DNA from: Liminaster sp017519885
GTDB taxonomy: Bacteria; Bacteroidota; Bacteroidia; Bacteroidales; UBA3663
Assembly (NCBI GenBank): GCA_017519885.1
Contig: JAFWRO010000051.1
Coordinates: 84,518-148,517, forward strand
Length of the DNA: 64,000 nt
Direction of reading: 5' to 3'
The number at the start of each line of letters is the position of its first letter. The first letter of the stretch is position 1. The translations under genes were made by a program, and so were the position numbers. The notes under the pieces were generated by a model that saw only the letters and a list, made by a program, of their open reading frames with translations, did no database searches and was not told where the DNA came from. This document shows, piece by piece, positions 52,649-60,889 of the stretch.

Positions 52649-52778
52649 GAGAAGATTGAATGAAAGCCCCTTCAGGGGTGCTGAATGGCTTAGACTCATC
52701 AGCTGAAAGCTCGCTTTCAGATAATGAGTCAAAGGCAGACAGCAGAAGCGCTATCAAGCGCTTCCATTCAATCTTCTC
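52649..52778. other. 130-bp cloverleaf-like inverted repeat element
   Basis: GAGAAGATTGAATG (52649-52662) pairs perfectly with CATTCAATCTTCTC (52765-52778). Inside are three hairpins: CCCCT/AGGGG (52667-52678), a two-part stem GACTCAT+CTGAAAGC with GCTTTCAG+ATGAGTC (52693-52730), and GAAGCGCT/AGCGCTTC with loop ATCA (52745-52764). It ends 44 bp before the mazG-like ATG. No transposase motif. It could be a structured RNA/leader or a small non-autonomous repeat. Confidence 0.75.
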
Positions 52779-52822
52779 CATTTTTCATCTTCACACAAAA
52801 ACCATTTTTCATCTTTTTAGTC

Positions 52823-53149
52823 ATGACGATAAACGAATATCAAGAAGGTGCCCGCCGCACCGCCATCTACCCCTCCTCCCGCGCCATCATCTACCCCACC
52901 CTCGGCCTCACCGGAGAAGCTGGTGAGGTAGCCGACAAGGTCAAGAAGGTCATCCGCGACAACAACGACGAGTTCACCCCCGAACGCCGCCATCAGATTG
53001 CCCTCGAGTTGGGCGATGTTATATGGTATGCCGCCTCCCTTGCCCACGACCTCGGCTACACCCTCGACGAAATCTGCCAAATGAATCTCGATAAACTCGC
53101 CTCCCGTATGCAGCGTGACCGCATTCACGGGGAGGGGGATGAGAGGTAA
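52823..53149 (+). CDS. MazG-type nucleotide pyrophosphohydrolase
   Basis: 108 residues from MTINEYQEGARR. LTGEAGEVADKVKKVIRD (ExxEVxD-like metal site) and IALELGDVIWYAASLAHDLG (ExxD) are the MazG motifs. Hydrolyses (d)NTPs, probably a house-cleaning enzyme. Longer ATGs upstream run into the 130-bp element and are rejected. Confidence 0.88.
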   Translation: MTINEYQEGARRTAIYPSSRAIIYPTLGLTGEAGEVADKVKKVIRDNNDEFTPERRHQIALELGDVIWYAASLAHDLGYTLDEICQMNLDKLASRMQRDRIHGEGDER

Positions 53150-53233
53150 ATCATTATTTCTATTTTTCTTTTCTATTATTGAGATACGTCTTAATTACTA
53201 ATATTTGTTATAAACTAATTAAACACACTAATT

Positions 53234-54685
53234 ATGAAAAGAATAATTTCTCTTTCCGCTTTATTGTTGTTTGCTATTACGAGTATAGCTGCCACAATTA
53301 CATTTACTATAGGAGATTTCACCTACTCTACAACTACTGGCTCTTCAACAGCTAAGATTACAAAGTACAATGGGGCTGAAAGTTATGTGTCTTTTCCCAC
53401 CTCAGTCATTTTTGAGGGAACAACTTATCAGATAACAGCTATTGAAGGTGGGTATAGTGGCCTTATGAAAGATGATCCAAATATTGAGGAATTATTTATT
53501 CCTTTAGGAATTTCTTCTTTAAAAAATGTTACAAGAGATTCAAAAACTCTAAAAACTATAGTTATTGAGGATGGCACAATAAACATAGACCATCCCTTTA
53601 CAATTTCATCTTCAGCGACATCAATTAATTTAAACAATATTATTGTTCTTAGCTCATGCAATTTTAGTTCTATCGAATTGATATCCAATGGAAGCGATAT
53701 TTATTTATATAAGGCTGGAGAAATAAAAGTTTCCTATCATGAAGATTTGGTGTCTCAGAATATTCAGATGTATCTTTTTGATAAAGGAGACTATAACGCG
53801 AGACCATTTGGCAAAGAGAGGTTCGATTATCTGCTATCTGCCTTGCAAAAAAGTGGAAAAGATATCAGCAAAATCACCAAAATTGATTTGAGCAGCATGA
53901 ACTCCACTCCAGGAAGTAATCGCGTATTATTTAAATTCGACAATGACAACAACAACCCTTCCTCTGAACTTTCACCTGGTGCTGAAGTAATAATCTCAGG
54001 AACAGAAAGCTATACGGCTATAAATAGGGCAACGACCATTATCGATAAAGAAAATTATACTGCTCCTCAATATAATGTTCTTACAAATATCAGCTATAAC
54101 CGCACCAACACCTATAACTGGAACTCCGTCTGTCTTCCATTTGACATCAAGGAATCATATTTCGTTGATAGCAATAACCCGAATGGTTACTGCAAGATTT
54201 ATACAGTCACAGCAGCCACAAACAATAAAATCAGTTTGACTAGGGTAGAAACGCCAGAATCCACAGTCAAAGCTGGCACACCATGCTTTATCTATTCATC
54301 CAAAAACGATTGGGACTTGAACCTTTCTAATGTCACCATCAGTTATAATGTTGCTCCCGAAACTTTAGTAGTAGATGAAAACTGGCAAGTAGTAGGCAGT
54401 TTCACGAATGAGACGATTGGAAAAGGCAAATACAAATTGAATAGTAGTGGCACTGAATTTGGCATCACAAACAATGAAGCTGCTACAGTGACAGCCTTCC
54501 GTTGTTATCTCAAGTATATAGGATCTCAAGGAGCGCCCAACCGACTTAGTGTCAACATCGATGAAGAAGCATCCATCACACTCGTACCAAATGATGCCGA
54601 ACCTCAGAAAGTGAAACTATATGACCTAATGGGTCGTCCACGCAAAGAGGGCTCACAAGGCATTTTCATCAAATCGAAAAGATAA
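53234..54685 (+). CDS. AT-rich secreted protein with LRR_5-like part and T9SS-like tail
   Basis: 483 residues. Signal peptide MKRIISLSALLLFAITSIA-A. Residues ~20-140 resemble BspA-type leucine-rich repeats (VSFPTSVIFEGTTYQITAIE, LKNVTRDSKTLKTIVIEDG). Middle and end are beta-rich, and the end (QKVKLYDLMGRPRKEG, GIFIKSKR) resembles a T9SS sorting domain. Base and codon use are clearly more A/T-rich than the genes on either side, suggesting transfer. No catalytic motif. Confidence 0.75.
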   Translation: MKRIISLSALLLFAITSIAATITFTIGDFTYSTTTGSSTAKITKYNGAESYVSFPTSVIFEGTTYQITAIEGGYSGLMKDDPNIEELFIPLGISSLKNVTRDSKTLKTIVIEDGTINIDHPFTISSSATSINLNNIIVLSSCNFSSIELISNGSDIYLYKAGEIKVSYHEDLVSQNIQMYLFDKGDYNARPFGKERFDYLLSALQKSGKDISKITKIDLSSMNSTPGSNRVLFKFDNDNNNPSSELSPGAEVIISGTESYTAINRATTIIDKENYTAPQYNVLTNISYNRTNTYNWNSVCLPFDIKESYFVDSNNPNGYCKIYTVTAATNNKISLTRVETPESTVKAGTPCFIYSSKNDWDLNLSNVTISYNVAPETLVVDENWQVVGSFTNETIGKGKYKLNSSGTEFGITNNEAATVTAFRCYLKYIGSQGAPNRLSVNIDEEASITLVPNDAEPQKVKLYDLMGRPRKEGSQGIFIKSKR

Positions 54686-54755
54686 ACCACGACAAACTGA
54701 TACATAAAATAGTTTGTTCAAAGAATACCTCATATAAAAAAGGAGGAAGCATCGT

Positions 54756-55197
54756 GACGGGCGATAGAATGTTTGCCGCTATAGGAAATAGCACTCTGAC
54801 GGCCGTCACGATGCTTGCCGATACAGGAAATTGCACTCTGGCGGCCGTCACGATACTTTCTGATGTAGGAAATAACACTCTGACGGCCGTCACGATGCTT
54901 TCTGATGCAGGAAATAGCACTCTGACGGCCGTCATAATGCTTGCTGATGCGGGAGATTGCACTCTGACGGCCGTCACGATGCTTTCTGATGCGGGAAATT
55001 GCACTCTGGCGGCCGTCACGATGCTTTCTGATGCAGGAAATAGCACTCTGACGGCCGACAGAATGCTTGATGTTGCAGGAAACAGCGCTCTGACGGCCGT
55101 TATGATGCTTGCCGATACAGGAAATTGCACTCTGGCGGCCGACAGAATGCTTGCTGCTACTGGATAAAGCATTCTGTCGCGCGACATAATGCTTGCT
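54756..55197. repeat. Ten-copy tandem array of 42-bp hairpin units plus a partial unit
   Basis: Units start at 54756, 54798, 54840 and every 42 bp to 55134, with a partial unit from 55176. A typical unit is GACGGCCGTCACGATGCTTT then CTGATGCAGGAAATAGCACT and CT. Across each junction GCACTCTGACGG faces CCGTCACGATGC, with a TGACGGCCGTCA palindrome at the centre; the last junction keeps GCATTCTGTCG/CGACATAATGC. 42 is divisible by three, so both strands show open repeat frames, but they lack start context. It occupies most of the 661-bp gap 54686-55346. Confidence 0.92.
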
Positions 55198-55313
55198 ACA
55201 TCTAATAATGATAAATTGGCCGAGAAGTCCATAAAACGAAACAATAGCAGAGAAAAACCACATAATTCGACTAATTTTTGACGTGAAATAGCCGTAATCT
55301 CAGAAATAATGCT

Positions 55314-55321
55314 TATATTTG
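55314..55321 (+). promoter_or_regulatory. Promoter -7 box for the GH105 gene
   Basis: TATATTTG in GCTTATATTTGCAGCG, 26 bp ahead of the ATG. Confidence 0.6.
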
Positions 55322-55346
55322 CAGCGAAACTAACCACATCATCACT

Positions 55347-56810
55347 ATGAAAGCAAAAAAACTGATACAGACACTTGCCCTCGGCATCGCAGCTCTCATT
55401 CCCTCCTGGGCTTGCGCCCAACTCCATCCCCTCGAAGGATGGCAACCCGGCGATCACCTCCTCATCCCCATCATCCAATACCGCATCGCCGACTTCTACG
55501 CCAACAAGAAACTCATGGGCCTCAACCTCTATAACATCCAGGGCGAGGTGATGACGCCCAACCAGGGTGGCGACAACCTGAAATTCGACTACGTGCCCGG
55601 TCTCGTGGCTAAAGCCATCATCGAGGCTGCCCAGGTCAACAGCAAATCGGGATTCGCCAAGAGTTGGTTCTACAGCGTGGAGGACTATGCCAACCGATGC
55701 GCCCAAAGCGTGCCCACCACCGGAAAGAGCCTCGACGACCTCAACGCTACCAAGATGTACTTCACCCTCTACGACCTCACCGACCCCGAGACGGGTGCAT
55801 TCAAGGACATCGCAAAACCCGAGACACACGCCAACGCCAAGATGGCCATGGAACGCGCCATCCAGGGACTGAAGGACGTGAAGGAGCACTACTCCATCCC
55901 CGCCACGCTGAGCAAGGAATGTGCTGGAGGCTGGTGGCACAAGGAGGTCTATCCGAACCAGATGTGGTGTGACGGCCAATACATGGGTCCCGCCCTGCTC
56001 GCCCAGATGATCCACTACGGCTACACCATCGACGGCGCGGAGGAGGACTGGAAAACCATCACCCGACAGTTCGACATCACCTGGCATAAACTCTGGGACC
56101 CCAAGGAACAACTGCTGTGGCACGCTTTCAGCGCCGACCCCAAGGGTGAAAAGGCACGCCTCTGGGCCGACCCAAAGACGGGACGCTCGCAGGAATACTG
56201 GGGCCGCGCCTGCGGCTGGTACTTCCTCGCCCTGGTCGATGTGCTGGAGTTCATCCCCGAAGGCATCACGATGAAACCCACACAAAGCACCCTGCGCGGA
56301 CTGAGTTCCGACTGCCGCGAACGCCTGCTCTACTACCTGAACACCCTCGCCGAAGGACTGGTGCGCCGTCAGGACAAGGAGACGGGCTGCTGGTACCAGC
56401 TCCTCGCCCATGATGGCAATTTTACGGTGAGCGAATACCAAGGAAAGTCATACGAACCCGTGAGCAACTACCTGGAATCGTCCGCCTCAAGCATCTTCAC
56501 CGCTACCCTCCTCAAGGGTATCCGTCTGGGCCTCCTCCCGAAAGAAAAGTACGAGAACAATGCCGAAGTGGCTATGATGGGCCTCGTGAAGCAGTTCCTC
56601 CGTGTGCGTGACGACAACGGCACATGGACCCTCATCGACGACTGTGCCTCTGCCGGCCTCGGCGGCGCCAGCTGGGGCGTCCGCGACGGCTCCGCTGCCT
56701 ACTACCTCCTCGGCAACGACGTCACCCGCATCACCGACTACACCGAAGGCAAGGTCTATGGCGCCTTCATCCTCGCTGCCACCGAGTATGAGCGGAAGCA
56801 TAACAAATGA
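55347..56810 (+). CDS. Glycoside hydrolase family 105 (unsaturated rhamnogalacturonyl hydrolase-like)
   Basis: 487 residues with a signal peptide ending ACA-Q. The (alpha/alpha) barrel motifs KEVYPNQMWCDGQYMGPA (general acid Asp in WCDG), GRSQEYWGRACGWY (QEYWGRA) and DNGTWTLIDD are those of GH105/GH88. Removes the unsaturated uronic acid left by lyases from pectin-type oligosaccharides. No SusCD or lyase genes lie nearby, so it is isolated from a polysaccharide locus. Confidence 0.9.
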   Translation: MKAKKLIQTLALGIAALIPSWACAQLHPLEGWQPGDHLLIPIIQYRIADFYANKKLMGLNLYNIQGEVMTPNQGGDNLKFDYVPGLVAKAIIEAAQVNSKSGFAKSWFYSVEDYANRCAQSVPTTGKSLDDLNATKMYFTLYDLTDPETGAFKDIAKPETHANAKMAMERAIQGLKDVKEHYSIPATLSKECAGGWWHKEVYPNQMWCDGQYMGPALLAQMIHYGYTIDGAEEDWKTITRQFDITWHKLWDPKEQLLWHAFSADPKGEKARLWADPKTGRSQEYWGRACGWYFLALVDVLEFIPEGITMKPTQSTLRGLSSDCRERLLYYLNTLAEGLVRRQDKETGCWYQLLAHDGNFTVSEYQGKSYEPVSNYLESSASSIFTATLLKGIRLGLLPKEKYENNAEVAMMGLVKQFLRVRDDNGTWTLIDDCASAGLGGASWGVRDGSAAYYLLGNDVTRITDYTEGKVYGAFILAATEYERKHNK

Positions 56811-56815
56811 CAAAT

Positions 56816-56884
56816 AACAATTAATAATTAACAATTAACAATTAATAATTGATAATTAACAACGAACAATTAACAATTAATTGT
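56816..56884. repeat. AATTAACAATTAA-type short repeat
   Basis: Degenerate 8-10-bp units (CAATTAATAATTAA) directly after the GH105 stop; similar to 45786-45820. Confidence 0.65.
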
Positions 56885-56964
56885 TCCTAAACAATAAAAT
56901 CACCGCTGCATCCGGAATGGGTTGCAGCGGTGATTGTTATGTACGGAAGAGTACTGTCGAAGAA

Positions 56965-57675
56965 TTAACGGCCTACGGCACGATCGGCAGCCTTGGCTTG
57001 GTTCTTAGCCTTCTGGAGAGCGTCCTCGGCATCCTCCTGACGGTTGTCGGCCTTCTTCTGAGCGCTCTGGCTTGCCTTCTCGGCGCTGACAGCAGCATCT
57101 ACAGCCTTCTTGCGCTCCTTGAGGGCAGCGAGCTCAGCTTTCTTGGTCTGCTCTTCGGTCTTGAGGGCAGCGTCGGATGGGTTGGCCTTCTGACGGCTCT
57201 TGTTGGCCTTGAGTTCAGCCTCGATGGCATCGATCTCATGCTTGTACTGTTCGCTCAACTGCTCCCAGCTCTTGTTCTCAGGGTTGAATTCGCCTACAAC
57301 CTTCTTGGCATTCTCGTTGGCAGACTTTGCCTTTGCAATAGCCTTCTCGGCATCTTCCTGAGCCTTCTGGGAAGCCTTCTGAGCCTTCACGTTCTTCTTG
57401 TCGGCAGCAAGAGACTTATCTACAGCCTTTTTCTTCTCCTTGAGGGTAGCAAGCTGGGCCTTCTTGGTCTGCTCTACGGTCTTGAGGCTAGCATCGTTAG
57501 GGTTAGCCTTCTGGTGCTTCTTGTTGGCCTTGAGCTCTGCCTGGAGGGCATCGATCTCATACTTGTACTGAGCGCTGAGCTCTTCGTTGCTCTTCTTGGC
57601 ATCTGACTGTGCGAACGAAAGTGCTGGAGCTGCGAGGAAAGCAGCGAGAAGCACGTACTTTGCAAAATTCTTCAT
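56965..57675 (-). CDS. Secreted coiled-coil protein with internal duplication
   Basis: 236 residues, signal peptide MKNFAKYVLLAAFLAAPALSFA-Q. The mature part is Lys/Ala/Glu-rich coiled coil in two copies of ~100 residues: EELSAQYKYEIDALQAELKA ... and EQLSEQYKHEIDAIEAELKA ..., each continuing NP(N/S)DA(S/A)LKT and KKAVD. Probably periplasmic; function unknown. Confidence 0.85.
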   Translation of the reverse strand: MKNFAKYVLLAAFLAAPALSFAQSDAKKSNEELSAQYKYEIDALQAELKANKKHQKANPNDASLKTVEQTKKAQLATLKEKKKAVDKSLAADKKNVKAQKASQKAQEDAEKAIAKAKSANENAKKVVGEFNPENKSWEQLSEQYKHEIDAIEAELKANKSRQKANPSDAALKTEEQTKKAELAALKERKKAVDAAVSAEKASQSAQKKADNRQEDAEDALQKAKNQAKAADRAVGR

Positions 57676-57722
57676 AGGTGTTCGTTTTTAAAGGGTTAAT
57701 ATAGTGTATTTGAGTTATCGAA

Positions 57723-57784
57723 AGTATCGGAGGACTCGGAATAATCGGAATTATCAGAATAATCGGAGTACTCGGATTTCCGGA
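57723..57784. repeat. Seven 9-bp units of (ATAA)TCGGA type
   Basis: AGTATCGGA, GGACTCGGA, ATAATCGGA, ATTATCAGA, ATAATCGGA, GTACTCGGA, TTTCCGGA in a row, between the coiled-coil gene and serS. Confidence 0.8.
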
Positions 57785-57799
57785 CCGAAATCATCCAGT

Positions 57800-57833
57800 T
57801 TTACTTTATGACATCTACACATCCAAAATTTAC
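57800..57833 (-). pseudogene. Duplicate of the last ~10 codons of serS
   Basis: TTTACTTTATGACATCTAC at 57800 repeats 57885-57903 exactly and continues imperfectly (ACATCCAAAATTTA against GCCCATCCAAGGTTTA). It lies 85 bp downstream of the real serS stop. A GCACAT/ATGTGC hairpin (57845-57860) lies between the copies. Confidence 0.8.
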
Positions 57834-57885
57834 GCCTAAGGGCGGCACATCGAGATGTGCTATGGGCGCGATGTCCTATAAAGCT

Positions 57886-59208
57886 TTACTTTATGACATC
57901 TACGCCCATCCAAGGTTTAAGGACGGTGGGAACTTTTATTGTGCCGTCGGGCTGCTGATAGTTCTCGATGATGGCGGCGACGATACGTGGGAGGGCGAGA
58001 GCGGAACCGTTGAGGGTGTGGCAGAGCTCGACCTTCTTGTTGTCGGCGCGACGATAGCGGCACTTCAAGCGGTTGGCCTGATAGGTGTCGAAGTTGGAAA
58101 CTGACGACACTTCGAGCCAGCGCTTCTGAGCCTCGGAATAAACCTCGAAATCGTAGCAGATGGCGCTGGTGAAACTCTGATCACCGCCACAAAGACGCAG
58201 GATGCGGTAGGGCAGTTCTAGCTTCTTGAGCAGGCCCTCGACATGTTCGAGCATCTCGCGATGAGACTCGGCGGAATGTTCGGGAGTGTCGATACGTACG
58301 ATCTCGATCTTCGAGAACTCGTGCAGACGGTTCAAGCCACGCACATCCTTGCCATAGGAACCAGCTTCGCGACGGAAGCATTGGGTGTAGGCACAGTTCT
58401 TGATGGGGAGGTCCTTCTCGTCGATGATGACGTCACGATAGATGTTGGTGACAGGCACTTCGGCGGTTGGAATAAGATAGAAATCGTCGATCTCGCAGTG
58501 GTACATCTGTCCTTCCTTATCAGGCAGCTGACCTGTGCCGTAGCCCGACTCCTTGTTGACTACTGTCGGAGGCATGATCTCCTCGTAGCCAGCATTGGCG
58601 GCTTCGGTGAGGAAGAAGTTGATGAGGGCACGCTGGAGACGTGCGCCGAGGCCACGATAGACGGGGAATCCTGCACCCGTGATCTTGACACCGAGGTCGA
58701 AGTCGATGAGGTTGAGGTTCTTGGCGAGCTCCCAGTGAGGCAGCTTTGCAGTGGGCACCTCGGGATTGCAGGTCCAGTTTCCTACGGTGTCCTGACCGAG
58801 GACACACTCCTTGAGGTTGGACTTGACTACCCAGTTGTCCTCGGCACCAGTGCCCTCGGGCACCTCGTCGTAGGGGATATTAGGAATCTGGCAGAGCATG
58901 TCGGTAATCTGGCCCTCGCAAGTGGCCTTCTTCTCGTCGAGCTCCTTGTTGATAGCCTTGAGTTCGGCAACACGAGCCTTGGCAGCCTCGGCTTCGGCGC
59001 GCTGACCATTCTTCATAAGCATGCCGATGCTCTTGGCGAGACGATTGGCCTCGGCAAGGTTGTCATCGAGGGTCTTCTGCGTCTGACGACGCTCCTGATC
59101 CTTGGCGATGACGGCGTCGATGGCTTCGCGTGCGCCTTCGAAATGCTTTTTGTTCAAACCGGCAATGACGCGGTCGTATTGCTCGGTGATGAGTTTCAAT
59201 GTTAACAT
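57886..59208 (-). CDS. serS: Seryl-tRNA synthetase
   Basis: 440 residues. N-terminal antiparallel coiled coil (~25-105, LAEANRLAKSIGMLMKNGQR); catalytic domain with TAEVPVTNIYRD, CFRREAGSYGKDVRGLNRLHEFSKIE (motif 2) and LNGSALALPRIVAAIIENYQ (motif 3). Charges tRNA-Ser. The last ten codons are duplicated downstream. Confidence 0.98.
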   Translation of the reverse strand: MLTLKLITEQYDRVIAGLNKKHFEGAREAIDAVIAKDQERRQTQKTLDDNLAEANRLAKSIGMLMKNGQRAEAEAAKARVAELKAINKELDEKKATCEGQITDMLCQIPNIPYDEVPEGTGAEDNWVVKSNLKECVLGQDTVGNWTCNPEVPTAKLPHWELAKNLNLIDFDLGVKITGAGFPVYRGLGARLQRALINFFLTEAANAGYEEIMPPTVVNKESGYGTGQLPDKEGQMYHCEIDDFYLIPTAEVPVTNIYRDVIIDEKDLPIKNCAYTQCFRREAGSYGKDVRGLNRLHEFSKIEIVRIDTPEHSAESHREMLEHVEGLLKKLELPYRILRLCGGDQSFTSAICYDFEVYSEAQKRWLEVSSVSNFDTYQANRLKCRYRRADNKKVELCHTLNGSALALPRIVAAIIENYQQPDGTIKVPTVLKPWMGVDVIK

Positions 59209-59224
59209 ATAATGGGGTTAAGAG

Positions 59225-59331
59225 GGGTTCTGAAGAGTTCTGAGGGTTCTGAAGGGTTCTGAAGAGTTCTGAGGGTTCTGAAGGGTTCAGAAGGATTCAG
59301 AGAGGTTCTGAAAGGTTCAGAAGGGTTATGA
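59225..59331. repeat. About ten units of 9-10-bp TTCTGAAGGG
   Basis: TTCTGAAGAG, TTCTGAGGG, TTCTGAAGGG and variants follow each other with 9-10 bp spacing between serS and rpmA. Same family as 60791-60860. Confidence 0.9.
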
Positions 59332-59336
59332 ATGAA

Positions 59337-59383
59337 AAAAACAAAAACAGAGCACTTGGCAACCATGGGGTTGTCAGATGCCC
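59337..59383 (-). terminator. Terminator of the rplU-rpmA operon
   Basis: On the minus strand GCATCTG-A-CAACC pairs with GGTTG-C-CAAGTGC around CCAT, followed by TCTGTTTTTGTTTTTTT. Confidence 0.65.
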
Positions 59384-59413
59384 TGTAATTCTTTTAAGCT
59401 GTTGGCCAAGGGC

Positions 59414-59671
59414 TTAAGCCAGTGGCTCAACGGAAACGTAGCTCTTATTCTCGCGCTTCTTGGTAAATACTACCTTGCCGTCGATGAGAGCATAGAGAGT
59501 ATCGTCCTTGCCAATGCCTACATTGAGGCCTGGGTTGTGCTTGGTGCCACGCTGACGAACGAGGATGTTGCCAGCCTTCACGATTTCGCCACCAAACTTC
59601 TTAACACCGAGTCGTTTGCTATGTGACTCACGGCCGTTCTTCGAACTACCTACACCTTTTTTGTGTGCCAT
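59414..59671 (-). CDS. rpmA: Ribosomal protein L27
   Basis: 85 residues. MAHKKGVGSSKNGRESHSKR start with no N-terminal leader to be cleaved, GGEIVKAGNILVRQRGTK, NVGIGKDDTLYALIDGKVVF. Component of the 50S peptidyl-transferase region. 36 bp after rplU. Confidence 0.98.
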   Translation of the reverse strand: MAHKKGVGSSKNGRESHSKRLGVKKFGGEIVKAGNILVRQRGTKHNPGLNVGIGKDDTLYALIDGKVVFTKKRENKSYVSVEPLA

Positions 59672-59707
59672 AGTGCTTTTTTCCTTTCTTTTTAATAGCG
59701 GATTCGC

Positions 59708-60025
59708 TTATGCAACAATAGACTTAACTAACACTTCGGTAAAATGCTGACGAGAACCGACGAGCTTGTCAAAGCCCTTACGACGGATCTTGTGGAACAC
59801 CTTGATCTTCTTACCGCGAAGTTCTACCTGAGAGACTTCGAAAACAACCTTTGCACCCTCTACAGTGGGAGTGCCAACGGTGATAACACCGTCATTGTTA
59901 ACGAGGAGGACCTTGTCGCAGACTACCTCGTCACCTACCTTAGCACCTGCGATATTGAGAACGCAGATCTTCTGGTCGGGCTCAACGTTGAACTGCTGGC
60001 CCTGGATTTCAACAATAGCGTACAT
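59708..60025 (-). CDS. rplU: Ribosomal protein L21
   Basis: 105 residues from MYAIVEIQGQQFNVEPDQ; the longer ATG twelve codons upstream (MRRNILKIFF) is not in the family. End KRRKGFDK-like HKIRRKGFDKLVGSRQHFT. Operon rplU-rpmA. A leader of ~125 nt from the box at 60151-60158 could fold and allow autoregulation, which is inference. Confidence 0.97.
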   Translation of the reverse strand: MYAIVEIQGQQFNVEPDQKICVLNIAGAKVGDEVVCDKVLLVNNDGVITVGTPTVEGAKVVFEVSQVELRGKKIKVFHKIRRKGFDKLVGSRQHFTEVLVKSIVA

Positions 60026-60150
60026 TGTACAAAAAAATATTTTTAAAATATTTCTCCGCAAGGCGAATGGCGCTCATCGTGGAGGGCTGGCATCACTGCC
60101 ACCTTGCCGTGACGGTCATTACTTATCGTGCCTACATCGGAATCAGCGCG

Positions 60151-60158
60151 CAAAGATA
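60151..60158 (-). promoter_or_regulatory. Promoter -7 box for rplU-rpmA
   Basis: TATCTTTG on the minus strand; about 125 nt to the rplU ATG. Confidence 0.55.
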
Positions 60159-60295
60159 GACATTTTTCCTGATACAGCAAAATAATTTGAAGTGATTTTT
60201 GCATTTTCGGGCCTAAAAATGCGATATTTAGCCAAAAATTGGCATTTGCACTTCATTTTTTTGCAAAAAAAGTTGTTTATTTAAATTAGAATTGT

Positions 60296-60303
60296 TACAT
60301 TTG
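60296..60303 (+). promoter_or_regulatory. Promoter (-33 and -7 boxes) for the DUF4332 gene
   Basis: TACATTTG with a TTG at 60273-60275, 20 bp apart, matching the Bacteroidetes TTTG-N19-21-TAnnTTTG layout. Confidence 0.6.
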
Positions 60304-60375
60304 CAGCGTGAAATGTCGAATGAAAAACGACCATTACCCAAAAACAACAATAATAACCTTTTAAACACAAAAAAC

Positions 60376-60783
60376 ATGGCTTACAAGATTGATCAAATCG
60401 AAGGCATCGGCGAGGTTTACGCCGAGAAACTCATCGCTGCTGGCATCGCTACTACTGACGACCTTCTGGAGAAGTGTGCTGCCGCCAAGGGCCGCATTGC
60501 TATCGCTGAAGAAACTGGCATCAGCCGCAAGCTCATCCTGAAGTGGACCAACCACGCTGACCTGATGCGCATCAACGGCATCGCAGGACAGTTCTCGGAG
60601 CTGCTCGAAGCTGCCGGTGTTGACACCGTGAAGGAGTTCCGTCATCGCGTTCCCGCCAACCTCCAGCCCAAGCTCGTTGCCATCAACGAGGAGAAGAACC
60701 TCTGCAACCGTGTTCCTTCGCTGAGCGAGGTAGAGCGCATGATTGCCCAGGCCAAGGAGCTGAAGCCACTGATCACCTACTAA
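60376..60783 (+). CDS. DUF4332 helix-hairpin-helix protein
   Basis: 135 residues from MAYKIDQIEGIGEVYAEKL. Two helix-hairpin-helix-like repeats: IEGIGEVYAEKLIAAGI and INGIAGQFSELLEAAGV, as in DUF4332 proteins. May bind nucleic acid; role unknown. A longer frame begins upstream at 60292 but overlaps the -7 box. Confidence 0.85.
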   Translation: MAYKIDQIEGIGEVYAEKLIAAGIATTDDLLEKCAAAKGRIAIAEETGISRKLILKWTNHADLMRINGIAGQFSELLEAAGVDTVKEFRHRVPANLQPKLVAINEEKNLCNRVPSLSEVERMIAQAKELKPLITY

Positions 60784-60790
60784 TTAAGGG

Positions 60791-60860
60791 TTCTGAAGAG
60801 TTCTGAAAGGTTCTGAAGGGTTCTGAAGAGTTCTGAAAGGTTCTGAAGGGCTCTGAAGGG
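60791..60860. repeat. Seven exact 10-bp units TTCTGAA(G/A)(G/A)G
   Basis: TTCTGAAGAG, TTCTGAAAGG, TTCTGAAGGG, repeated twice and then CTCTGAAGGG, with an exact 10-bp period, directly after the DUF4332 stop. Confidence 0.95.
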
Positions 60861-60889
60861 CAATCTCCGCATAACCCTAAATCAATTTA

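Noticed and set aside
54730..55263. Repeat proteins encoded by the 42-bp array on either strand
   Set aside because: Open frames follow from 42 being divisible by three; the sister array with 41-bp units cannot be coding, and no promoter, start context or signal peptide is present.
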